A stretch of DNA of 64,000 nucleotides from Sphaerimonospora thailandensis (GTDB lineage: Bacteria > Actinomycetota > Actinomycetes > Streptosporangiales > Streptosporangiaceae): contig NZ_BOOG01000008.1 in the NCBI RefSeq assembly GCF_016863115.1, positions 1 through 64,000 of the forward strand. Direction: 5' to 3'. Positions 9,178 through 16,507 of this stretch are shown in pieces. Every line of letters starts with the position of its first letter. Position 1 is the stretch's first letter. Made by a program: the position numbers and the translations under genes. The notes below the pieces were generated by a model that worked only from the letters and a program-made list of their open reading frames with translations, made no database searches and was not told where the DNA came from.

Positions 9178-9404
9178 GTGGCGTCCCTGGTCGTCGGCCC
9201 TCTAACCTGGTTCGCGTCCTGCCGCCTCCTTTCGGAGGGTTCGTTGAAGCTCTGAGGTCACGACACCGCGCTGTTTCCACCGCCTCGTCGGTGGTCGTCG
9301 GCGCAGCGACCTCAGGACCCTTCTTCGCGGCGTCCAACCCCGGCCTGTGCCCGCGGTGTCTCCATGCGTATCCGCCGTCACCGTCCACGTCTGGGGAGCC
9401 GCCC
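9178..9404 (+). promoter_or_regulatory. Structured leader with small upstream ORF before the ABC-F gene
   Basis: The 336 bases between the efe iron box and the ABC-F start (9069-9404) hold no long gene. Within them a GTG-started ORF (9178-9255, 25 codons, beginning VASLVVGPLTWF) ends in a TGA that forms the base of a hairpin: TGAGGTC (9253-9259) pairs with GACCTCA (9308-9314), CGCTG with CAGCG, and CCACCG with CGGTGG inside. A second hairpin, CCTCC-TTTC-GGAGG, lies inside the small ORF (9225-9238). Leaders of this kind control many antibiotic-induced ABC-F and erm genes by ribosome-mediated attenuation. The structure is seen; the mechanism is inferred. Confidence 0.45.
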
Positions 9405-10994
9405 ATGTCTTCTGCGTCTTTTTCTATCGTCTGTACGGAATTGTCCTTCGGCTGGCCTGACGGCACGGCCGTGTTCGAGGACCTCCGTTTCGCATTCGGC
9501 GCCGGTCGTATCGGTCTCATCGGGGCCAACGGGTCCGGAAAGTCGACACTGCTCAGGATCATCGCCGGAGAGTTGACCCCCTCGGCAGGCTCCGTCGGCG
9601 TGCGCGGCGCGGTCGGCTACCTGCCGCAGAACCTGCCGCTCGGCGCGAGCCGTACGGTCTCTGACCTGCTCGGGATCAGCCCGGCCCGGCAGGCCCTGCA
9701 CGCGATCGAGCGCGGGGACCTGAGCGAGGCGAACTTCGACGTGGTGGTCTGGGACGTCGAGGAGCGCGCCCGCGCCGAGCTCGACCGCCTCGGCCTCGGC
9801 GAGGTGGATCTCGACCGCACGGTCGCCACGCTCTCCGGCGGAGAGACGGTGCTGGTCGGGCTGGCCGCACGGTTCCTCGCCGAGCCGGAGATCCTGCTGC
9901 TCGACGAGCCGACCAACAACCTCGACCTGGACGCCCGGCAGCGGCTGTACGACGCCGTCTCGTCCTGGACGAGGACGCTGGTCGTGGTCAGCCACGACCG
10001 GGCGCTGCTCGAACGGGTGGACCAGATCGCCGACCTGCCGGCCGGGCGGACGTTCGGTGGCACGCTCAGCGAGTACGAGGAGGTGCTCGCCATCGAGAGG
10101 GAGGCCGCCGAGCGGGCGGTCCGGGCCGCCGAGGGCGACGTACGGCGGCAGCGGCGCGAGCTGGCCGAGGCGCAGACCAAGCTGGCCCGCAGGGTGAGGT
10201 ACGGCAACAAGATGTACGAGAACAAGCGCGAGCCCAAGATCATCATGCAGGAGCGCAAGCGGCAGGCCCAGGTGTCGGCCGGCAAGCACCGCACGATGCA
10301 CGAGGAGAAGCTGTCGGAGGCACGCGAGCGGCTCACCGAGGCGGAGGACGCGGTCCGCGACGACGCCGAGATCAGGGTTGCGCTGCCCGCCACCGAGGTC
10401 CCGGCCGGACGCACGGTCCTCGTCCTCGACGGGGTCCGTACGGACGCGGGCCCCATCGGCGATCTGATCGTCGGCGGACCGGAACGGGTCGCGCTGCTCG
10501 GACGCAACGGGGCGGGCAAGTCCACGCTGCTCCGCACGATCACGGGAGAGATCCCTCCGGTGGAGGGGACGGTCAAGGTGGGGGTCCCCATGCGTTACCT
10601 GCCGCAGCGGCTCGACGTGCTCGACGACTCACTCAGCCTGGTCGACAACGTGCGGGCCGTCGCCCCGGCCGCGTCGGTGAACGAGATCAGGGCGGGGCTC
10701 GCCAGGTTCCTGTTCCGCGGCGACCGGGCCGAGCGGCCGGCCGGGACGCTGTCGGGCGGGGAGCGGTTCCGCGCGGTGCTGGCCGCGCTCCTGCTGGCCG
10801 AGCCCGCCCCGCAGCTCCTGCTGCTGGACGAGCCGACCAACAACCTCGACCTGGCGAGCGTCCGGGTGCTCGCGCAGGCGCTGTCGGCCTACCGCGGCGC
10901 GCTGATCGTGGCCGCGCACGACCTGCCGTTCCTGGAGTCGATCGGGATCACCAGGTGGCTGACGGCGGGACCGGAGGGGCTGGCCGTGACATAG
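9405..10994 (+). CDS. ABC-F protein, antibiotic-resistance (ribosome protection) type
   Basis: A 529-residue soluble protein with two ATP-binding cassettes and no membrane segments. Cassette one has Walker A GANGSGKST (40-48), LSGGE and LLLDEPTNNLDLD. Cassette two has GRNGAGKST, LSGGE and again LLLDEPTNNLDL. Between them is a long charged, coiled interdomain linker rich in Arg, Lys and Glu, the part that in ARE ABC-F proteins reaches the ribosomal P site and displaces macrolide, lincosamide or pleuromutilin-type drugs. ATG 9405 is chosen because GGGGAG precedes it; the frame is open further upstream to 9291. The exact drug class cannot be read from the sequence. Confidence 0.85.
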   Translation: MSSASFSIVCTELSFGWPDGTAVFEDLRFAFGAGRIGLIGANGSGKSTLLRIIAGELTPSAGSVGVRGAVGYLPQNLPLGASRTVSDLLGISPARQALHAIERGDLSEANFDVVVWDVEERARAELDRLGLGEVDLDRTVATLSGGETVLVGLAARFLAEPEILLLDEPTNNLDLDARQRLYDAVSSWTRTLVVVSHDRALLERVDQIADLPAGRTFGGTLSEYEEVLAIEREAAERAVRAAEGDVRRQRRELAEAQTKLARRVRYGNKMYENKREPKIIMQERKRQAQVSAGKHRTMHEEKLSEARERLTEAEDAVRDDAEIRVALPATEVPAGRTVLVLDGVRTDAGPIGDLIVGGPERVALLGRNGAGKSTLLRTITGEIPPVEGTVKVGVPMRYLPQRLDVLDDSLSLVDNVRAVAPAASVNEIRAGLARFLFRGDRAERPAGTLSGGERFRAVLAALLLAEPAPQLLLLDEPTNNLDLASVRVLAQALSAYRGALIVAAHDLPFLESIGITRWLTAGPEGLAVT

Positions 10995-11025
10995 CCGTTC
11001 CTCCGCCCCGCCGGGCTCGCCGAGG

Positions 11026-11286
11026 TCAGCTGGAGAACAGCATGCCCACCCAGCTGCGGTTGCGGTGGTGGCCGTAATGCCCGTGGTGCGGCGCGCCCCA
11101 GGCGGGGCCGCCGGGGGCCGGCGGCGGCGCGTGGTGCTGCTGTGCCCACTGGGACTCCATCCGGGTCAGCGCCTCCAGCTCGCCGTGGTCCAGGAAGATC
11201 CCCCGGCAGTTGTCGCACTGCTCGATGTGGACGCCGTTACGCTCGTACGTCCGCATGTGGCCGCGGCACTTGGGACACTCCATCAA
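11026..11286 (-). CDS. Small zinc-ribbon (zf-TFIIB domain) protein
   Basis: An 86-residue protein with two CxxC pairs, CPKC near the N-terminus and CDNC about 20 residues later, followed by GIFLDHGELEAL. This is the TFIIB-like zinc ribbon found in many small bacterial proteins of unknown role. The C-terminal half is rich in Pro, Gly and His (PAWGAPHHGHYGHH), possibly a further metal-binding tail. Two Met codons begin the frame; either could be the start. It lies 18 bases downstream of an APH-like gene on the same strand, so the two may be cotranscribed. Confidence 0.75.
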   Translation of the reverse strand: MMECPKCRGHMRTYERNGVHIEQCDNCRGIFLDHGELEALTRMESQWAQQHHAPPPAPGGPAWGAPHHGHYGHHRNRSWVGMLFSS

Positions 11287-11304
11287 CTCATCTCCCTACG
11301 TCGT

Positions 11305-12291
11305 TCATGTCCGTGATCGGGCGGTCGCCGCGATCCTCTCGCAGGAGGACAGCATGGCCGTGGCCGCGTCGTCGAGGGGGTCACCCGCCCTCGCCGCCGC
11401 CGCCACGGCCGTCGCCGCCAGTTGGACCGTCAACGCCCGGGCGGGCAGGTCGAGTTCCCGCCACGGATCGCGGGCCGACACGGCGGTGCCGCCCGCCGCG
11501 AGGTAGGCCGACAGGAACCGGTCCCAGGCATCGGGCTCCAGCAGCCCGGCGGCGAACCACGCGGCGGGGCGGGCCAGGTCCCACGCCGGGTCGCCCACGC
11601 CGAGGTCGTCGGGGTCGATGAGCAGCCAGCGACCTCGGTGCTCGACGAGCTGGCCGAGGTGCCAGTCGCCATGCGTCAGCCTCGGCGCCCGCTTCCCCGC
11701 CGGAGCGGAGAACGGGAACGGCGGCAGCGTGCCGTACGCCGCCCGGATCGGAGCCAGGACCCGGGAGGGGAGGCCCACCTCGGCGAGTCCGGCCACGGCC
11801 CCGGCCACCCTGGCCGGTCCCCCGGCGGGCGGCAGGCCGGTCGGCGGGGGATGGGCGTGCAGCCGGGCGAGCAGCCGGCCGCCCTCCTCCCACGGCGCTC
11901 CGCCGCCGTCACGGCCGCCGTCACGGCCGCCGTCACGGCCGTCGGCGCGATCAAGGTCATCGGCCTCGTTCAGGTCATCGGGGCTCAGCGCGACACCGGC
12001 CGGCCAGATCGTGACGAGCCGGCCCCCGTGCGGTGAACCGCCGTCCAGCCACTCCAGTGCGAGTGGGGCGAGCATCACCTCCGGCAACTCCTGGGCGACC
12101 CCCAGCCGGGCACGCAGCCACGCCTCGTCGGTGCCCGGCTGGTGGGCCTTGACGACGACGTCCCCGACCCGGACCACGAGCACCCGGGTCTCCTTGAGCA
12201 CGGTCACCGGACCGGCTCGGCGAGCATCTGGCGGCGCGAGCCGTACGAGGTCGTCGAGCAGGGCCGGGGCAGACGCGCGGGAGCCGTTCAC
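11305..12291 (-). CDS. Aminoglycoside phosphotransferase-like (APH family) kinase
   Basis: A 328-residue protein of the APH/choline-kinase fold. The catalytic loop reads HGDWHLGQL and the metal-binding segment LIDPDDLGVGDPAWDLARP, both intact. The N-lobe Lys region is VVVKAHQPG. The substrate is unknown: the family covers antibiotic, sugar, amino-acid and choline kinases, and there is no partner gene to decide. An insert of Asp-Gly-Gly-Arg repeats in the middle is encoded by a perfect 12-base tandem repeat (11902-11937). The start is a GTG. Confidence 0.75.
   Translation of the reverse strand: MNGSRASAPALLDDLVRLAPPDARRAGPVTVLKETRVLVVRVGDVVVKAHQPGTDEAWLRARLGVAQELPEVMLAPLALEWLDGGSPHGGRLVTIWPAGVALSPDDLNEADDLDRADGRDGGRDGGRDGGGAPWEEGGRLLARLHAHPPPTGLPPAGGPARVAGAVAGLAEVGLPSRVLAPIRAAYGTLPPFPFSAPAGKRAPRLTHGDWHLGQLVEHRGRWLLIDPDDLGVGDPAWDLARPAAWFAAGLLEPDAWDRFLSAYLAAGGTAVSARDPWRELDLPARALTVQLAATAVAAAARAGDPLDDAATAMLSSCERIAATARSRT
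11902..11937. repeat. 12-base tandem repeat inside the APH-like gene
   Basis: Three perfect copies of GCCGCCGTCACG followed by a partial copy. On the coding (minus) strand they give repeated Arg-Asp-Gly-Gly, an in-frame surface-loop insert. Copy number can change by slippage without breaking the frame. Confidence 0.9.
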
Positions 12292-12319
12292 GGCTTGAAC
12301 TCTAAGATCCCGACGGCCG

Positions 12320-13363
12320 CTACGGCATGCCGTACGCCTTGGCGATCAGCTCGTAGTTGCGCAGGCGCGCGGCTCCGCCGTGCACCTGGGTAGTGATCAT
12401 GAGTTCGTCCGCGCCGGTGCGCTCACGCAGTTCGTCCAGCCCGGCCCGCACCCGCTCGGCGTCGCCGTACACGACCGTGGACAGCCGTTCGCGGACGAAC
12501 TCCATCTCCAGCGGGCTGTAGGGGTAGGCCCCGGCCTCCTCGGGGGTGGGCACCCGGCCCGGGCGGCCCGTGCGCAGGCGCAGCCACGACAGCGCGCCCG
12601 GCATGGCCTGCCGCAGCGCCTCCTGTTCGGTGTCGGCGGCGACGGCCGCCACGCCGATCATCGCGTACGGCTCGGCGAGCACCGCCGAGGGCTGGAAGCA
12701 GGACCGGTAGAGCTCGAGGGCGGGCTCGGTGTTGGCGGCGCTGAAGTGATGGGCGAAGGCGAACGGCAGGCCGAGCAGCCCGGCCAGGCGGGCGCTGAAC
12801 CCGCTGGAGCCGAGCAGCCAGATCGGCGGCCGGTCGGCCTCCCGCGGCACGGCCTGGATCTTCCCGTACGGGTGGCCGGGCGGGAAGGATCCGTCGAGGA
12901 AGCGGGTCAGCTCGTCGAGCTGCTGCGGGAAGTCGTCGGGGTTCACCTCGGCCGAGCGGCGCAGCGCGTTCGCCGTGGCCATGTCGGTGCCGGGGGCGCG
13001 GCCGAGGCCGAGGTCGATGCGGCCCGGATGCAGCGCGTGCAGCGTGCCGAACTGCTCGGCGATCACCAGTGGGGCGTGGTTGGGCAGCATGACCCCGCCG
13101 GAACCGATCCGGATCGTGCGGGTGGCGGCGGCCAGGTGCGCGATTAGCACGGCCGGCGAGGAGCTCGCCACCCCCGGCATCCCGTGGTGCTCGGCCACCC
13201 AGATGCGGTGGTAGCCCCACTCCTCGGCACGCCGGGCCAGTTCGGTGGCGACGCCCAGCGCCTCGGCCGGGGTGCCGCCCTCGCCGACGGTCGCGAGTTC
13301 GAGGATCGACAGCGGCACCGTGGCGGTCCCGCGCGGCACGCCGCGGATGGTGTCAACGCTCAT
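12320..13363 (-). CDS. Luciferase-like flavin monooxygenase (LLM class, group 1)
   Basis: A 347-residue TIM-barrel protein of the bacterial luciferase superfamily, predicted to use reduced flavin supplied by a partner reductase. Diagnostic segments are [16 protein letters not shown] near residue 55, [22 protein letters not shown], and [13 protein letters not shown]. Members are usually annotated as alkanal monooxygenase-like, with real substrates rarely known. I start it at MSVDTIRG, as upstream codons have no family similarity. There is no convincing ribosome binding site, so the mRNA may be leaderless. It diverges from the HAD gene at 13457. Confidence 0.85.
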   Translation of the reverse strand: MSVDTIRGVPRGTATVPLSILELATVGEGGTPAEALGVATELARRAEEWGYHRIWVAEHHGMPGVASSSPAVLIAHLAAATRTIRIGSGGVMLPNHAPLVIAEQFGTLHALHPGRIDLGLGRAPGTDMATANALRRSAEVNPDDFPQQLDELTRFLDGSFPPGHPYGKIQAVPREADRPPIWLLGSSGFSARLAGLLGLPFAFAHHFSAANTEPALELYRSCFQPSAVLAEPYAMIGVAAVAADTEQEALRQAMPGALSWLRLRTGRPGRVPTPEEAGAYPYSPLEMEFVRERLSTVVYGDAERVRAGLDELRERTGADELMITTQVHGGAARLRNYELIAKAYGMP

Positions 13364-13456
13364 GGTTTCGGCAACCCGGGAGGTCAACTGAAAATTCCAA
13401 CAGGGGTGTTCTGTCTGATTCGTCTGGGATAGGGGGGAGCTGTCATCCTTGGACCC

Positions 13457-14236
13457 ATGAGCGAGCGAAAGCCGATCGAGTCGTGGCTGTCCGACATGGA
13501 CGGCGTGCTGGTCCACGAGGGGCACCCGGTCCCGGGGGCGGACGAGTTCATCAAGCGGCTGCGCGATTCGGGGAAGCGGTTCCTCGTGCTGACCAACAAC
13601 TCGATCTACACGCCTCGCGACCTGTCCGTACGGCTGCGCGCGGCGGGCCTGGAGGTGCCGCCGGAGGCGATCTGGACATCCGCACTGGCCACCGCCCAGT
13701 TCCTGGCCGACCAGCGGCCGGAGGGGTCGGCCTACGTGATCGGCGAGGCGGGGCTCACCACCGCGCTCCACCAATGCGGATATGTGCTGACAGATCTTGA
13801 TCCCGACTATGTCGTGCTCGGCGAGACCAGGACCTACAGCTTCACCTCGATAACGCGGGCGATCCGGCTGATCGAGAACGGCGCGCGGTTCATCGCCACC
13901 AACCCCGACCCGATCGGGCCCTCGCACGAGGGATCGCTGCCCGCGTGCGGCGCGGTCGCCGCGATGATCACGAAGGCGACCGGAGTGGAGCCGTACTTCG
14001 TGGGCAAGCCGAACCCGATGATGATGCGCAGCGCGCTCAACCGGATCGACGCGCACAGCGAGAGCACCGCGATGATCGGCGACCGCATGGACACCGACGT
14101 GGTCTGCGGCATGGAGGCGGGCCTGCACACGTTCCTCGTGCTCACCGGGGTGACCCAGAAGGATCAGATCGACCGCTATCCCTTCCGCCCCTCCCAGGTC
14201 GTCGACTCCGTGGCCGACCTCGTCGACCTCGTCTGA
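13457..14236 (+). CDS. HAD-IIA (NagD-like) phosphatase
   Basis: A 259-residue HAD-superfamily hydrolase of subclass IIA. Motif I is DMDGVL (Asp13, Asp15), motif II is VLTNNS, the Lys of motif III is in FVGKPNP, and motif IV is [10 protein letters not shown]. The cap type and length match NagD/p-nitrophenyl phosphatase proteins, which act on nucleotide or sugar phosphates. The start has no strong ribosome site and lies 93 bases from the divergent LLM gene. Substrate unknown. Confidence 0.9.
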   Translation: MSERKPIESWLSDMDGVLVHEGHPVPGADEFIKRLRDSGKRFLVLTNNSIYTPRDLSVRLRAAGLEVPPEAIWTSALATAQFLADQRPEGSAYVIGEAGLTTALHQCGYVLTDLDPDYVVLGETRTYSFTSITRAIRLIENGARFIATNPDPIGPSHEGSLPACGAVAAMITKATGVEPYFVGKPNPMMMRSALNRIDAHSESTAMIGDRMDTDVVCGMEAGLHTFLVLTGVTQKDQIDRYPFRPSQVVDSVADLVDLV

Positions 14237-14244
14237 AGCGTCGG

Positions 14245-14667
14245 TCAGTCGGTCGTACGGCGCAGGCGTTTGAGGTCGGAGCGGTGCTTCTTGGCGGCGA
14301 GGCGCCGTTCGATCGAGCCCTTGGAGGGTGCGGTCGGGCGGCGTTTCCTCGGCGGTGGCGCGATCGCCTCACGCAGCAGGTGTGCCAGCCGCGCCCGTGC
14401 GGCCTCACGGTTACGTAGTTGCGAGCGGTGCTCGGAGGCCGCCACGGTCATCACGCCGTCGACGAGACGGGCGGCGAGCCGGTCGAGGGCGCGGGCCTTG
14501 AGCGCCGGCCCGAGCGCGGTCGTGGCCGCCACGTCGAAGCTCAGCTCGACCCGGCTGTCGGTGGTGTTGACGCCCTGGCCGCCGGGGCCGGAGGATCGCG
14601 AGAAGCGCCAGGCGAGCTCGGCCTCGGGGACGACGACCGAGCCGCGGATGTGCAACGGGCCTGGCAT
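14245..14667 (-). CDS. arfB: ArfB/ICT1-family peptidyl-tRNA hydrolase (ribosome rescue)
   Basis: A 140-residue protein with the class I release-factor GGQ motif in [16 protein letters not shown] (GGQ at 29-31). It lacks the codon-recognition domain of true release factors and ends in a long basic tail ([20 protein letters not shown]), which in ArfB/YaeJ enters the empty mRNA channel of stalled ribosomes. ATG 14667 is chosen because GGGAGG sits directly upstream; the frame is open further but unlike the family. It is convergent with the HAD-IIA gene, with eight bases between stops. Confidence 0.93.
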   Translation of the reverse strand: MPGPLHIRGSVVVPEAELAWRFSRSSGPGGQGVNTTDSRVELSFDVAATTALGPALKARALDRLAARLVDGVMTVAASEHRSQLRNREAARARLAHLLREAIAPPPRKRRPTAPSKGSIERRLAAKKHRSDLKRLRRTTD

Positions 14668-14834
14668 GATCCTCCCTCTCCACTGGGCTGTCAGGTCGAC
14701 CGGGTAAGTCAATTTATCCCTTGTAAGGCAGCTTTCGCCCGCCATTTAGCGCCTCGCTGGAGGTTGTCGCGGGCCACCGGCTGGTGCAGAGTGGCGCGAG
14801 ATCGGTACGACCCAGGGAAGGCGGCTGCCGCAAC

Positions 14835-15701
14835 ATGATCGTCGGAGTCCACGGCATCGGGAAGTACCGCTACTACGAGGAGGCCGGCGGCTCACCGGGC
14901 AGGGCGGCCGAGACCATGCGGCTCAAGTGGAACGGCTACCTGGGCAAGGGGCTGGGCAGGGGAATCGGCCGGGGAAACGGTGAGTACTTCTCTGAGATCG
15001 CCTACTACGCCCATCATCTGCGCCCTGCCGCCCAGACGCCGGGCCCGGCACGGTCGGTGAGCCAGCCGGAGTTGAAGCAGATGGAGGCGCCGGCCAGGCT
15101 CGTGTTCGCCGACTGGGCGGCCCAGCTGGACGGGCGGCTGCGCGGCGCGGCCGCGGCCGGGGAGTCGCTGACCGGTGTGGTCCACCGGCTGACCGGGTGG
15201 CTGCTGGACTCCCTCGGCCCGCGCGCGGTGCGCTTCGCCGAGAGCTTCTGTCCCGAGGTCGCCGCCTATCTCGGCGGTGGCGACCCGCGAAGCCGGGCCC
15301 GCGACGCGGTGGCCGACACGATCCGGCGGCGCGCGCCCCGGGTCGTGGTCGCCCATTCGCTCGGCAGCGTGGTGACGTATGAGGCGCTGTGGGCGCAGCC
15401 GGAACTGGAGGTCGAGCTGCTGGTCACGCTGGGCAGCCCGCTCGGCATGCGGAACGTCGTCTTCGAGCGGCTGCTGCCCGCCCCCTTGAACGGGTGGGGC
15501 ACCCGGCCGCCCGGCGTCCGCCGTTGGATCAACGTCGCCGACAAGGACGACATCGCGGCCATCCCGTCGGACCTGGGCGGCTGCTTCGAGGGTGTCGAGC
15601 GCGACCTGCCCTGCAATATCGATGCGCTGGACTTCCACACCGTGCGCAACTACCTCGGTTGCGGAGTCGTCAACGATTATCTGAAGCCGTATGTCCCGTG
15701 A
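14835..15701 (+). CDS. Putative serine alpha/beta-hydrolase
   Basis: A 288-residue protein opening MIVGVHGIGKYRYYE, an N-terminal strand followed by an HGIG oxyanion-type turn. The nucleophile elbow is VVVAHSLGSVV (Ser175), and a later Asp/His pair could complete the triad. No signal peptide. This looks like the lipase/thioesterase-like hydrolases found as orphan genes in actinobacteria; the substrate cannot be told. The next gene begins 28 bases after its stop, and an in-frame ATG of that gene at 15691 even overlaps it, so the pair is probably cotranscribed. Confidence 0.7.
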   Translation: MIVGVHGIGKYRYYEEAGGSPGRAAETMRLKWNGYLGKGLGRGIGRGNGEYFSEIAYYAHHLRPAAQTPGPARSVSQPELKQMEAPARLVFADWAAQLDGRLRGAAAAGESLTGVVHRLTGWLLDSLGPRAVRFAESFCPEVAAYLGGGDPRSRARDAVADTIRRRAPRVVVAHSLGSVVTYEALWAQPELEVELLVTLGSPLGMRNVVFERLLPAPLNGWGTRPPGVRRWINVADKDDIAAIPSDLGGCFEGVERDLPCNIDALDFHTVRNYLGCGVVNDYLKPYVP

Positions 15702-15721
15702 AACGAACAGAGGTTATGATC

Positions 15722-15742
15722 GAACAATCATGAAGATTGTTC
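15722..15742 (+). promoter_or_regulatory. Inverted repeat enclosing the start codon of the HAD gene
   Basis: GAACAATC (15722-15729) and GATTGTTC (15735-15742) are exact complements with ATGAA between them, so the chosen ATG sits in the loop of a predicted mRNA hairpin. A five-codon ORF MIEQS with its own AGAGG begins at 15716 and its TGA overlaps that ATG. It could be a translational control element or a protein operator. Confidence 0.45.
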
Positions 15743-16332
15743 TTTTCGACTACGGCAATGTCATCTCCCTGCCCCAGGCCGAGGCGGACGTCGCCCGGCT
15801 GGCCACACTGCTGGGCGGGCCCGAGACAGAAGGTCCGCCCGGTTTCGAGGAGCGCTACTGGGCGGCCCGCCTCGACTTCGACCGCGCTACCCTCGATCCC
15901 GGGGCGTACTGGTCGTTCGTGTACGGCAGGCCGGTGACCGGCGGCGAGCTCGACCAGGCCGTCGCGCTGGACGCGGCGAGCTGGTCGCGCCCCAACGAGG
16001 ACACCGCGGCGGTGATCGAGGAGTTGGCCGGCCAGGGAGTGCCGATGGCGCTGCTGTCCAACGCCCCGATCTGCATCGCGGACGGGATCGACCCGCTGCC
16101 GTTCCTGGCCCCGATCGGTCCGCGCTTCTACAGCGGCCGGATGGGCATGGTGAAGCCCGACGCGGAGATCTATCTCAAGGTGATCGAGGAGCTGGGCGTG
16201 CCGGCCGGGGACGTCGTCTTCGTCGACGACCGCACCGAGAACGTCGCCGCCGCCCAGGCCGTGGGCGTCCACGGCGTCCACTTCCGCGACGGGCAGACCC
16301 TCCGCGAGGAGCTGAAACCGCTCCTCGCCTGA
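15730..16332 (+). CDS. HAD-superfamily phosphatase (subfamily IA, YihX-like)
   Basis: A 200-residue protein: motif I FDYGNVISL (nucleophile Asp7), motif II ALLSNAP, the motif III Lys in GMVKPDAEIY, and motif IV VFVDDRTENV. The position two after the nucleophile is Gly rather than Asp, as in YihX and epoxide-hydrolase N-domains, which lack the usual general acid there. The substrate is probably a small phosphorylated metabolite. The start at 15730 agrees with the family; an earlier ATG at 15691 would add 13 residues unlike the family. Confidence 0.82.
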   Translation: MKIVLFDYGNVISLPQAEADVARLATLLGGPETEGPPGFEERYWAARLDFDRATLDPGAYWSFVYGRPVTGGELDQAVALDAASWSRPNEDTAAVIEELAGQGVPMALLSNAPICIADGIDPLPFLAPIGPRFYSGRMGMVKPDAEIYLKVIEELGVPAGDVVFVDDRTENVAAAQAVGVHGVHFRDGQTLREELKPLLA

Positions 16333-16472
16333 CCGTCGGCCCGCGGGCACGGGGACATCCCCGGTCTCCCGGCTGGACTCGGGGCAGGCCTCGGCCGCCA
16401 CCCTTGATTACACGATTACGATCGCTCACAGCGAACTGGCGCAAAAGATGGAACACGCCGAGGCTCCTGTTA

Positions 16473-16493
16473 GTTGAGTCGACATAACTCAAC
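16473..16493. promoter_or_regulatory. HAIR box (HspR operator) of lon
   Basis: GTTGAGT-N7-ACTCAAC, matching the HspR-associated inverted repeat CTTGAGT-N7-ACTCAAG at 12 of 14 fixed positions with the exact seven-base spacing. It ends just before the first in-frame ATG of lon. HspR with DnaK represses lon, dnaK and clpB in Streptomyces, so heat-shock control of this gene is expected. Confidence 0.85.
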
Positions 16494-16507
16494 TCATGGG
16501 AGTGCTC

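Noticed and set aside
9092-9562. Minus-strand frame between efeU and the ABC-F gene
   Set aside because: No ribosome site or family similarity, and it covers the leader and first cassette of the ABC-F gene.
16350-16363. CGGGGA-CA-TCCCCG behind the HAD gene as a terminator
   Set aside because: The two-base centre cannot form a normal hairpin loop, and no T-run follows; too weak to call.
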